DNA from: Dactylosporangium siamense
GTDB taxonomy: Bacteria; Actinomycetota; Actinomycetes; Mycobacteriales; Micromonosporaceae
Length of the DNA stretch: 64,000 bases
Reading direction: 5' to 3'
NCBI RefSeq assembly: GCF_016862795.1
Contig: NZ_BONQ01000081.1
Location: forward strand, 1-64,000
Shown here piece after piece: positions 45,860 through 53,213 of this stretch. Under the pieces are notes generated by a model that was given only the letters and a program-made list of their open reading frames with translations, was not told the origin of the DNA and did no database searches. How positions within the stretch are numbered: the stretch's first letter is position 1; every line of letters begins with the position of its first letter. Position numbers and translations under genes: made by a program.

Positions 45860-46849
45860 ATGAACCAATCAGACCGGATGCTCACCGCACCCGACGCGCC
45901 GCGCCGGCAGCCCACGGCAACGCGCGCCGCAGCCACCGCGGCCCCCCTCGCCGGGGGGCCGCGGCCCCGCCGTGGCCGCAACGTCACCAGAAGCCTCACC
46001 CGGGTGCTCGTGTTCGGGGCGCCGGCCGGGCTGCTGATGGCCGTCTTCCTCGTCTACCCGATCGTGCAGAGCTTCCGGTTCAGCGTGTACGACTGGGACG
46101 GCATCAGCAAGGCGACCTGGATCGGCCTCGGCAACTACCAGGAACTCGTGCAGGACGCCCTGTTCCGCAAGGTCGTCGGCAACAGCCTGCTCCTCGCGGT
46201 CCTCGGCACCATCGGGTCGATGGTCGTCGGGCTGCTGTGGGCCTACGGGATCGAACGCCGGCTGCCGGGCTGGCGCTCCTACCGGTTCCTGCTGTTCATC
46301 CCGGTCATCATGCCGATCACCATCTCCGCGCTGCTGTGGGCGCTGCTGCTGGACGTGCAGGGCCCGGTCAACCAGGCGATCGGATGGTTCGGGGTCGACC
46401 TGCCGCCGGACTGGCTCGGCGACTACCGCGTCGCCCCGTGGGTGGTCATCTTCGTGTCGATCTGGCAGGCGAGCGGCTTCACGATGCTGCTGATCCTCGG
46501 CGCGATGGAGGACGTCCCGGCGGAGCTGCACGACGCGGCGTCGCTGGACGGGGCGAGTGCCCTGCGACGGCTGGTCTCGATCGTCGTCCCGTACATCAGG
46601 GGCACCCTCGGGACGCTGACCATCGTGCAGTTCATCGGGCTGCTCAAGGCGTTCGACATCGTGTTCGCCCTCACCGCGGGCGGGCCCGGCAACGCCACCG
46701 ACGTGCTCGGCACCTACCTGGTGCAGAAGGCCTTCGCCGAGGGCCGCTACGGCTACGGCTCAGCCGTCGCGGTCGGGATGACCGTGATCATGCTGGTGGT
46801 CAGCGTCGTGTTCTACCGCAGGCTGCTCGGAAAGGACGAGGAACAGTGA
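45860..46849 (+). CDS. ABC sugar transporter permease (CUT1, MalF-like)
   Basis: A 329-residue membrane subunit with six helices after a Pro/Arg-rich cytoplasmic N-terminus. PAGLLMAVFLVYPIVQSFRF SVYDWDG-type sequence opens the first helix, and the EAA-like loop that contacts the ATPase is visible as PAELHDAASLDGASALRRLV. It starts two bases after the binding-protein gene stop and overlaps the next permease gene by 4 bp (GTGA). No ATP-binding gene follows, so a shared MsiK-type ATPase encoded elsewhere is expected, as is usual in actinomycetes. Confidence 0.92.
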   Translation: MNQSDRMLTAPDAPRRQPTATRAAATAAPLAGGPRPRRGRNVTRSLTRVLVFGAPAGLLMAVFLVYPIVQSFRFSVYDWDGISKATWIGLGNYQELVQDALFRKVVGNSLLLAVLGTIGSMVVGLLWAYGIERRLPGWRSYRFLLFIPVIMPITISALLWALLLDVQGPVNQAIGWFGVDLPPDWLGDYRVAPWVVIFVSIWQASGFTMLLILGAMEDVPAELHDAASLDGASALRRLVSIVVPYIRGTLGTLTIVQFIGLLKAFDIVFALTAGGPGNATDVLGTYLVQKAFAEGRYGYGSAVAVGMTVIMLVVSVVFYRRLLGKDEEQ

Positions 46850-47748
46850 CGGTAGCGATCCGGCCGGCGCCGTCCGGTAATGTCCGGCGGCGCCAGTCCG
46901 CGGCGGCGGACACGCCACTGGCACGGTTCGGCCGGGCCGTCGGCGTCGTCGGGCTCGTCCTGTGCGCCGCGGCCACCGCGCTGCCGCTGGTGCTGCTCAT
47001 CTTCAACGCGCTCAAGGGCAGCGGCGAGGTTCTCGCCGACCCGATCGGCCCGCCCGTCCCGCCCCACTTCGGCAACCTCACGGACGCCTGGTCGCAGGGG
47101 CCCTCCGGGGCGCCGCTGGCGCAGAACTTCCTCAACAGCGTCATCGTGACCAGCGGCACGGTCGCGCTGGTCACCGTGCTCGCCGCGTTCGCCGGTTACG
47201 CGCTGGGCGGCTTCTCGTTCCCCGGCGAGAAGTGGGTCACGCAGGGCATCCTGATCCTGCTGGCGGTGCCGGTGCAGGCCACCCTCATCCCGGTCTTCGA
47301 CATGCTGGACGGCGCGGGCCTGCGCAACACGTACACCGGCATCATCCTCGTCTACGGTGCGTTCTGGATGCCGTTCAGCGTGCTGCTGCTGCGCGCCGCG
47401 TTCCGGGCCTTCCCGCGGGCGTTGCTGGAGGCCGCCCGGGTCGACGGCGCGGGTGAGCTGAGGATCTTCTTCCAGGTCGTGCTGCCGGTGCTGCGCGGCC
47501 CCATCGCGGGCGTCGCGATCGTCAACGCGATCGGCATCTGGAGCGAGCTGCTCTTCTCCTACGTGCTGCTGACCGACCCCAGCAAGCAGACGCTCCCCGC
47601 GGCGATCATCGCGTATCAGGGCGTCTTCATCACCGACTACCGCCTGCTCTACGCCGGTCTGCTCATCTCGGTGGCGCCGGTGCTGATCTTCTACGCCTTC
47701 ATGTCGCGGATCATCCGCAAGGGCATGAGCGCGGGCTCCTTCCGCTGA
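46846..47748 (+). CDS. ABC sugar transporter permease (CUT1, MalG-like)
   Basis: A 300-residue membrane subunit, partner of the preceding permease. It has six helices and the canonical EAA loop RALLEAARVDGAGELRIFFQ. GTG 46846 overlaps the stop of the previous gene (GTGA) and has GGACGAGG upstream; the frame is open far upstream but that part is out-of-frame shadow of the other permease. The operon ends here with a bidirectional hairpin against the convergent GntR gene. Confidence 0.92.
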   Translation: MTVAIRPAPSGNVRRRQSAAADTPLARFGRAVGVVGLVLCAAATALPLVLLIFNALKGSGEVLADPIGPPVPPHFGNLTDAWSQGPSGAPLAQNFLNSVIVTSGTVALVTVLAAFAGYALGGFSFPGEKWVTQGILILLAVPVQATLIPVFDMLDGAGLRNTYTGIILVYGAFWMPFSVLLLRAAFRAFPRALLEAARVDGAGELRIFFQVVLPVLRGPIAGVAIVNAIGIWSELLFSYVLLTDPSKQTLPAAIIAYQGVFITDYRLLYAGLLISVAPVLIFYAFMSRIIRKGMSAGSFR

Positions 47749-47758
47749 CCCGCCGCGC

Positions 47759-47785
47759 CGTAGGCCTGGTCAACCCGGGCCTACG
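47759..47785. terminator. Bidirectional terminator
   Basis: CGTAGGCC (47759-47766) pairs with GGCCTACG (47778-47785), an 8-bp stem extended by flanking G-C bases. It separates the CUT1 permease gene from the convergent GntR gene and includes the GntR stop codon (47781-47783). Confidence 0.75.
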
Positions 47786-48464
47786 CCGCGGACAGCACCG
47801 TGCGCAGCCACGACTCCGACGTGTTGACGTGCAGCAGTGCGCTGGCCTGGGCGAGCAGCGGATCCCGGGAGCGCAGCGCCAGGTAGATCGCCTCGTGCTC
47901 GCTGAGCGTGACGTGCGCCGAGTTGCCCTCGATCAGCCCGCGCCACACCCTGGCCCGCAGGGTCTGCCCGGACAGGCCGTCGAGCAGGGAGGTCAGTGTC
48001 TCGTTGCCGGTGGCGGCGATGACGGTGCGGTGGAAGGCCGCGTCGTAGCCGATGAGCCGCTCCGCGTCGTCCTTGGCGGCCCGCATGTCCTCCAGGATCT
48101 GGCCGAGCTCGTCGAGCTCCGCGTCCGACATCCGTAGCGCGGCCGCGCCGGTGGCGGCCGGCTCCAGCATCCGGCGGACCTCCATCACCTCCATGAGCGT
48201 GTCGTCGCGCAGCAGCTCGACCGCGACGCCCAGCCCTTCCAGCAGCAGCCGCGGCGCGAGGCTGGTGACGTAGGTGCCGTCGCCGCGCCGCACGTCCAGC
48301 ACGCGGGCGGCCTCGAGGACCTTCACGGCTTCCCGGACGCCGCTGCGGGAGATCCCCATCTGCGTGGAGAGCTGGGCCTCGGTCGGCAGCCGCGAACCCG
48401 GTGGCAGTTCGCCGAGCTGGATCATCGTGCGCAGCCGGGTGATGGCGTCGTCGGTCAGTGCCAC
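47781..48464 (-). CDS. GntR/FadR-type regulator, paralogue A
   Basis: A 227-residue FCD-domain GntR regulator. The winged helix-turn-helix is RTMIQLGELPPGSRLPTEAQ, STQMGISRSGVREAVKVLEA, RVLDVRRGDGTYVTSLAPR (residues 12-70); the C-terminal helical domain has the ligand/metal-site elements DAAFHRTVIAATGN and LSEHEAIYLAL. It is nearly identical to the protein at 59085: the recognition helix and wing are the same residue for residue, so both should bind the same DNA word. Start is GTG 48464. It is divergent from the aldo/keto reductase operon, whose promoter carries ACATCAGATGT, and a degenerate copy (ACATCATATCT, 48491) lies on its own side, consistent with autoregulation. Confidence 0.92.
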   Translation of the reverse strand: MALTDDAITRLRTMIQLGELPPGSRLPTEAQLSTQMGISRSGVREAVKVLEAARVLDVRRGDGTYVTSLAPRLLLEGLGVAVELLRDDTLMEVMEVRRMLEPAATGAAALRMSDAELDELGQILEDMRAAKDDAERLIGYDAAFHRTVIAATGNETLTSLLDGLSGQTLRARVWRGLIEGNSAHVTLSEHEAIYLALRSRDPLLAQASALLHVNTSESWLRTVLSAA

Positions 48465-48490
48465 TCAGTGCTCCTCGTCTCGGGCGACAG

Positions 48491-48565
48491 ACATCATATC
48501 TAACCAGTGGTGTTACCGGTCCTATGGACACGTGGGGGGTGCTGGCCTATAAAGACATCAGATGT
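48491..48565 (+). promoter_or_regulatory. Promoter and GntR-type operators of the fucose catabolic operon
   Basis: TGGACA (48525-48530) and TATAAA (48548-48553) with a 17-bp spacer make the best promoter in the window. The perfect word ACATCAGATGT (48555-48565) starts one base after the -10 element and ends 22 bp before the aldo/keto reductase ATG. A degenerate copy, ACATCATATCT (48491-48501), lies towards the divergent GntR gene. No LacI-type word is present. Confidence 0.8.
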
Positions 48566-48587
48566 TTCCTGAGTTTGGAAGGACGTC

Positions 48588-49517
48588 ATGGAGTACCGCC
48601 AACTCGGCACCACCGGCCTGCGGGTCTCGATGCTCGGCTACGGCGCCTCGCCGCTCGGCGGGGTCTTCGAAGCCATCGACGAACGGGACGGCATCCGGAC
48701 CGTCCACACCGCGCTCGACCTCGGCGTCAACATCATCGACGTCTCGCCGTACTACGGCCGGACCGCCGCCGAAACCGTGCTGGGCAAGGCCCTGCGGGGC
48801 GTCGACCGGTCCAGCTACGTGCTGGCGACCAAGGCCGGCCGCTACGACACCGACACGTTCGACTTCTCCGCGGCCCGGGTGGTCGCCAGCGTCGAGGAGA
48901 GCCTCGCCCGGCTCGGCACCGACCACCTCGACCTGATCCAGTGCCACGACATCGAGTTCGGCGACCTGGACCAGATCGTCTCCGAGACGCTGCCGGCCCT
49001 GCGCGTGCTGCAGGACGAGGGCAAGGTGCGCTTCGTCGGCGTCACCGGCTACCCCGTCGCCGCGCTGACCCGCGTCGCCGCCGCGACCGACGTCGACACG
49101 GTGCTGTCCTACTGCCGCTACACACTGCTGGACCGGGCCCTGCTCGACGCGGCCCCGGCGCTCGACGCGGCCGGCACCGCGGTCATGAACGCCTCGCCGC
49201 TGGGCATGGGGCTGCTGTCGGACCGCGGCGCCCCGGACTGGCACCCCGCCCCGCGGGCGGTGCGCGAGGCGTCGGCCGCCGCCGCCCGGCTGTGCGCCGA
49301 CCGGGGCGTGGACATCGCCCAGGTCGCGATCCGGTTCGCCGCCGAGCCACCGGTGTTCGCGACCACCTTCGTCGGCACCGCCGACCCCGGCAACATGGCC
49401 CGCAACGTGCGCTGGGCCCTCGAGCCGGTCGACCCCGCGCTGATCGCCGAGATCGAGCAGGTGCTGGCCCCGGTGCTCGGCTACACGTGGCCCAGCGGCC
49501 GGACGGAGAACAGCTGA
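48588..49517 (+). CDS. Aldo/keto reductase, probable L-fucose dehydrogenase
   Basis: A 309-residue NAD(P)-dependent aldo/keto reductase of the L-fucose / D-threo-aldose 1-dehydrogenase group, which oxidises the anomeric carbon of L-fucose to the lactone. MEYRQLGTTGLRVSMLGYGA is the family opening; the catalytic tetrad is visible as D in IIDVSPYYG, Y in the same motif, K in LATKAGRY and H in LIQCHDIEFG. ATG 48588 follows GGAAGGACGT. It heads an operon with a mutarotase (one-base gap), a zinc dehydrogenase and a short-chain dehydrogenase. Specificity for L-fucose is inferred from the co-regulated L-fuconate dehydratase and fuconolactonase. Confidence 0.88.
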   Translation: MEYRQLGTTGLRVSMLGYGASPLGGVFEAIDERDGIRTVHTALDLGVNIIDVSPYYGRTAAETVLGKALRGVDRSSYVLATKAGRYDTDTFDFSAARVVASVEESLARLGTDHLDLIQCHDIEFGDLDQIVSETLPALRVLQDEGKVRFVGVTGYPVAALTRVAAATDVDTVLSYCRYTLLDRALLDAAPALDAAGTAVMNASPLGMGLLSDRGAPDWHPAPRAVREASAAAARLCADRGVDIAQVAIRFAAEPPVFATTFVGTADPGNMARNVRWALEPVDPALIAEIEQVLAPVLGYTWPSGRTENS

Positions 49518-49518
49518 C

Positions 49519-49848
49519 ATGCGCCGATACGGATCCGTCATCCGCCTCCGGCCCGAGCGGCGCGAGGAGTACCTGCGCCTGCACGCCGAGGTGTGGCCCA
49601 GCGTCGAGGCGACGCTGCGGGCCGCGAACATCCGCAACTACACGATCTTCCTGCACGGCGACCTGCTGTTCGGCTACTACGAGTACGTCGGCGACGACCA
49701 CGACGCCGACCAGGCCCGCATCGCCGCCGACCCGACGACCCAGCAGTGGTGGGCCTTGACCGACCCCTGCCAGGAGCCGGTTGCCGACGGCGAATGGTGG
49801 GCCCCGATGCAGGAGGTCTGGCACCTCAACGAGGAGACGAGCACATGA
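49519..49848 (+). CDS. L-fucose/L-rhamnose mutarotase family protein
   Basis: A 109-residue enzyme of the RhaM-type mutarotase family (dimeric alpha-beta barrel), which interconverts the alpha and beta anomers of 6-deoxy sugars so that the dehydrogenase receives the correct form. MRRYGSVIRLRPERREEYLR, LHAEVWPSVEATLRAANIRN, YTIFLHGDLLFGYYEY and DPTTQQWW are diagnostic, and the conserved His in RLHAEVWP is the expected catalytic residue. Length is typical. It begins one base after the aldo/keto reductase stop, and L-fucose is the likely substrate from context, although this family is usually named for rhamnose. Confidence 0.9.
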   Translation: MRRYGSVIRLRPERREEYLRLHAEVWPSVEATLRAANIRNYTIFLHGDLLFGYYEYVGDDHDADQARIAADPTTQQWWALTDPCQEPVADGEWWAPMQEVWHLNEETST

Positions 49849-49853
49849 CCGGG

Positions 49854-49925
49854 CCGGAGCGAAGCGGAGTGACCGGGCATCAGGGGCGCAGTCTTGGGTC
49901 AGGACGACGCCGGAGCGAAGCGGAG
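49854..49925. repeat. Repeated 16-mer in the gap before the zinc dehydrogenase
   Basis: CCGGAGCGAAGCGGAG occurs at 49854-49869 and 49910-49925, 56 bp apart, filling most of the 85-bp gap between two otherwise tightly packed operon genes. The second copy supplies the GGAGG ribosome-binding site of the downstream gene. GGAGCGAAGCG-type words are frequently dispersed in actinomycete intergenic DNA, so this may be a small interspersed repeat. Confidence 0.75.
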
Positions 49926-49933
49926 GTGGCGGC

Positions 49934-50959
49934 ATGACCCGCAGCGCCCAGTATCTCGGCGACCGGACCTTCGCGGTCGCCGGCACCGAGCCCGTCCCGC
50001 CCGGGCCCGGCGAGGTCCGCGTGGACGTCGCGTACACCGGCATCTGCGGCACCGACCTGCACATCGCGCACGGCGCCATGGACCACCGGGTGAGCGTGCC
50101 GGCCGTCATCGGCCACGAGATGTCGGGCCGGATCGCCGAGCTCGGCCCGGGCGTCGACGGCTGGACCGTCGGCGACCACGTCACCGTGATGCCGCTGTCC
50201 TGGTGCGGGCAGTGCCCCGCCTGCCTGGCCGGGCACCGGCACATCTGCCACCGGCTCGTCTTCATCGGCATCGACGCTCCGGGGGCCATGCAGAACACGT
50301 GGACGGTCCCGGCCGCGGTGCTCGTGCGGCTCCCCGCGGACCTGCCGCTGGACCGGGCGGCGCTGATCGAGCCGACCGCGGTCGCCGTGCACGACGTGCG
50401 CCGGTCCCGGCTGCGCGCCGGTGAGCACGCCGTGGTGGTCGGCGCGGGCCCGGTCGGACTGCTCATCGGCAAGGTCGCCCAGGCCACCGGCGCCGAGGTG
50501 CTGGTGCTCGAACTGGACCCGCACCGCCGCGAGGTGGCGGCCGGGCTCGGACTGTCCACCGTGGACCCGGCCGCGGTCGACGTGGTGCGGCACGTGCAGG
50601 ACTGGACCGGCGGTGCGGGCGCGGCCGTCGCGTTCGAGGTCTCCGGCTCGGCCGGCGGCGTCGGTACGGCGTCCGACGTCCTTGCCGTCCGGGGACGGCT
50701 CGTCGTCGTCGCCATCCACCCGAAGCCCCGCGAGGTCGACCTGCACCGGGTCTTCTGGCGCGAGCTGGAGCTCCTCGGCGTGCGGGTCTACGACCGCGCC
50801 GACTTCGAGGAGGCGGTCCGGCTGGTCGCCGCCGAGGAGGTCCCGGCCGACCGGCTGATCTCCCGCGTCTTCCCCCTGGAGGCCGCGACGGAGGCGTTCA
50901 CCGCCCTGGAGAGCGGTGGCGTGGTCAAGGTGCTCATCGACTGTGGAGGCGACGCGTGA
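49934..50959 (+). CDS. Zinc-dependent medium-chain dehydrogenase
   Basis: A 341-residue medium-chain alcohol dehydrogenase resembling threonine or butanediol dehydrogenases. Catalytic-zinc ligands are in TGICGTDLHIAHG and IGHEMSG; the structural cluster is CGQCPACLAGHRHIC; the NAD-binding motif is VVVGAGPVGLLIGKVA. GGAGGTGG precedes ATG 49934. It is the third gene of the fucose operon and overlaps the next gene by 4 bp (GTGA). It might oxidise a keto-deoxy acid intermediate or a related sugar acid; a second zinc dehydrogenase at 37117 belongs to the GH27 operon. Which substrate each uses cannot be decided from sequence. Confidence 0.9.
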   Translation: MTRSAQYLGDRTFAVAGTEPVPPGPGEVRVDVAYTGICGTDLHIAHGAMDHRVSVPAVIGHEMSGRIAELGPGVDGWTVGDHVTVMPLSWCGQCPACLAGHRHICHRLVFIGIDAPGAMQNTWTVPAAVLVRLPADLPLDRAALIEPTAVAVHDVRRSRLRAGEHAVVVGAGPVGLLIGKVAQATGAEVLVLELDPHRREVAAGLGLSTVDPAAVDVVRHVQDWTGGAGAAVAFEVSGSAGGVGTASDVLAVRGRLVVVAIHPKPREVDLHRVFWRELELLGVRVYDRADFEEAVRLVAAEEVPADRLISRVFPLEAATEAFTALESGGVVKVLIDCGGDA

Positions 50960-51705
50960 ACCTGTTCGACCTGACCGGACGGACCGCCGTGGTCACCGGC
51001 TGCCGCCGCGGCATCGGCCTGGCGATGGCGGACGCCCTCGCCGCGGCCGGCGCCGACATCATCGGTGTCAGCGCCGCCCTCGAGGACGGCGGCAGCGAGG
51101 TCGCCCGGCGAGTCGAGGCGCACGGCCGGGCCTTCACCCCGCACCGGGTCGACCTCGCCGACCGGGCCGCGGTGGCCGCGTTCGCCGCCGCCCTGGGCCC
51201 GGTGGACATCCTGGTCAACAACGCCGGCACCATCCGCCGGGCACCGGCCGCCGAGCACAGCGACGCCGACTGGGACCTCGTCCTGGAGGTCGACCTCTCC
51301 GCGCAGTTCGTCCTGGCCCGTGAGGTCGGCCGGGGCATGCTCCAGCGCGGCCGGGGCCGGATCATCTTCACCGCCTCGATGCTGAGCTTCCAGGGCGGCG
51401 TCAACGTCCCCGGCTACGCCGCGGCCAAGTCCGGCATCGCCGGGCTGACCCGGGCCCTGGCCAACGAGTGGGCCGGCCGGGGCGTCAACGTCAACGCCAT
51501 CGCCCCCGGTTACATCGCCACCGACAACACCCAGGCGCTGCAGGACCAGCCCGAACGCAACAAGGCCATCCTGGACCGGATCCCGGCCGGCCGGTGGGGC
51601 CGTCCCGAGGACATCGCTGGGGCCACGGTGTTCCTGGCCTCCGACGCCGCCGCCTACGTGCACGGCACGATCCTCGCGGTGGACGGCGGCTGGCTGGCCC
51701 GGTGA
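50956..51705 (+). CDS. Short-chain dehydrogenase, KduD-like or 2-keto-3-deoxy-L-fuconate dehydrogenase
   Basis: A 249-residue classical short-chain dehydrogenase. The cofactor motif is TGCRRGIG, then NNAG, the catalytic Ser in IFTASMLSFQGG and YAAAK. The C-terminal RIPAGRWGRPEDIAGATVFL and HGTILAVDGGWLAR are very like KduD, which oxidises 2-keto-3-deoxy-D-gluconate from pectin. Because it sits in an L-fucose operon, oxidation of 2-keto-3-deoxy-L-fuconate to the 2,4-diketo acid is the other possibility; both fit a region that handles pectin and fucose. GTG 50956 overlaps the previous stop (GTGA) with GGAGG upstream. Last gene of the operon; a terminator follows. Confidence 0.9.
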   Translation: MNLFDLTGRTAVVTGCRRGIGLAMADALAAAGADIIGVSAALEDGGSEVARRVEAHGRAFTPHRVDLADRAAVAAFAAALGPVDILVNNAGTIRRAPAAEHSDADWDLVLEVDLSAQFVLAREVGRGMLQRGRGRIIFTASMLSFQGGVNVPGYAAAKSGIAGLTRALANEWAGRGVNVNAIAPGYIATDNTQALQDQPERNKAILDRIPAGRWGRPEDIAGATVFLASDAAAYVHGTILAVDGGWLAR

Positions 51706-51723
51706 CCCAGCTGACCCCCGGAT

Positions 51724-51750
51724 GGCGCGGGACCGGTGCGGTCCCGCGCC
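51724..51750. terminator. Bidirectional terminator
   Basis: GGCGCGGGACC (51724-51734) and GGTCCCGCGCC (51740-51750) form a perfect 11-bp stem with a 5-base loop between the convergent short-chain dehydrogenase and GH43 genes. Confidence 0.85.
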
Positions 51751-51762
51751 ACCGGTGGTGGT

Positions 51763-53190
51763 TCAGCTGTTGGGCCAGCCGTCGGAGCCCCAGGTGATCG
51801 TGCCGAAGCCGAGGACCGAGCCGCCGCTGTTGGGGTAGTAGTGATAGGAGTAGTAGTCCTTGCCGCCCTCGGTCAGCACGCCGATGTGGCCGGGGCCGTG
51901 GCGGGTGCTGGTGGAGGAGATGAACTTGGCGCTGCGTTCGGTGTAGGGACCGGTGACCGATGTCGAGCGGGCCACGTGCACCACGTAGGTGCTGGAGGCG
52001 CCGGAGCAGCAGCCGCCGGTGTTCCAGAACAGGTAGTAGTAGCCGCTGTGATACTGCACGTAGGCCGCCTCGCAGCCGCAGCTCTGCACCGTGTGGACCT
52101 GGTTGTCCGAGCGCAGGCCGGTGTTCTTGTTCAGTGCGACGATGTTCAGCGCGGTGTCCCGGGTGGAGCCGTAGCCGGAGCCGAACGCCATCCACATGTC
52201 GCCGTTGGCGTCGAAGAACGGCGCCGGGTCGATCGCGTTGTAGGTGTTGGCGGTCGGCGTCTTGGCGATGACGACGCCGCGGTCGGTCCACCTGTAGTTC
52301 GACGAGGCCGGGTTGAGGGTGGGGCTGGTGGCCAGGCCGATCGCCGAGCGCGTGCCGTTGTCCCAGTTCGCGACGGAGTAGTACAGGCTGAACAGGCCGG
52401 TGTTGGGGTTCCAGATGATGTCCGGCGCCCACACGTCGTGGCCGTCGTTGGCCGGCACGGCGTTGCGCACCGACGCGGGGATGCCGTTGGGGAACACGGC
52501 CGGGGTCTGCTGCCAGGTGGTGCCGTTGGTGGTGTACCAGCCGGGCAGGTTGCCGCCGGTGGAGTAGAAGAAGTGTGCGTTGCCGTCCCTGATGAGGCGG
52601 GACGGGTCGTGGGTGCCGAGGTTGCCCGGGATGCTCGGCGGCGTGCCGCCGGGCGTGGTGCCGTTGACCTTGACCAGCTGCCACTGCTGGTTGGTGCCGC
52701 CGCTGTAGGTCCACTGGATGACGTTCGCGCCGTCGGCGGTGGCGCCGCCCTCGACGTCGAGGGCCTTGCCGCTCTTGCGGTTCAGCAGCCGCACGAAGCC
52801 GTTGTTGGTGTCGGTGACGGACCACTGCTGGTTGGTGGCGTTGTTGTCGGCCCACTGGATGACGTCGCCGCCGTCGGCGGTGCTGCCCGCGTTGACGTCC
52901 AGGACCTTGCCGGAGTGCCGGGCCTTCAGCCGGTACCAGCCGCTGCCGGACGAGACGAACTGGAACTGCTGGTTGGCAGCGGCGCTGTTGGCGGCCCACT
53001 GCACGGCGTCGTCGCCGTCGGCGGTGCCGGCCTCGTAGATGTCGAGGGCCTTGCCGGTGCCGCGGTTGAGCAGTTGGTACCAGGCGGCGGTGTCGATGGT
53101 CGCGGCGCTGGCGGGCGCCATGGCGAAGGCGGTGACACCACCGACGACGGCGAGCGCCGTGGCCCCATACACGAGATGGTGGATTTTCAT
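51763..53190 (-). CDS. Secreted GH43 arabinan endo-1,5-alpha-L-arabinosidase-type enzyme with CBM13
   Basis: A 475-residue exported enzyme: signal peptide MKIHHLVYGATALAVVGGVT to ASA, then a ricin-type module with three subrepeats (about 38-165; WYQLLNRGTGKALDIYEAGT, WYRLKARHSGKVLDVNAGST, FVRLLNRKSGKALDVEGGAT), then a GH43 five-bladed propeller from about 180. Catalytic residues are apparent: base Asp in GTHDPSRLIRDG, the modulating Asp in NAIDPAPFFDANG and the acid Glu in CGCEAAYVQYHSGYYYLFW. These features are closest to endo-arabinanases, which cut the arabinan side chains of pectin. The start is ATG 53190; the frame remains open upstream antisense-like through the next gene but without meaning. 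It lies 23 bp behind the second GH43 gene in the same operon. Confidence 0.9.
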   Translation of the reverse strand: MKIHHLVYGATALAVVGGVTAFAMAPASAATIDTAAWYQLLNRGTGKALDIYEAGTADGDDAVQWAANSAAANQQFQFVSSGSGWYRLKARHSGKVLDVNAGSTADGGDVIQWADNNATNQQWSVTDTNNGFVRLLNRKSGKALDVEGGATADGANVIQWTYSGGTNQQWQLVKVNGTTPGGTPPSIPGNLGTHDPSRLIRDGNAHFFYSTGGNLPGWYTTNGTTWQQTPAVFPNGIPASVRNAVPANDGHDVWAPDIIWNPNTGLFSLYYSVANWDNGTRSAIGLATSPTLNPASSNYRWTDRGVVIAKTPTANTYNAIDPAPFFDANGDMWMAFGSGYGSTRDTALNIVALNKNTGLRSDNQVHTVQSCGCEAAYVQYHSGYYYLFWNTGGCCSGASSTYVVHVARSTSVTGPYTERSAKFISSTSTRHGPGHIGVLTEGGKDYYSYHYYPNSGGSVLGFGTITWGSDGWPNS

Positions 53191-53213
53191 GAAACTTCCA
53201 GACGTCAGAGGGA

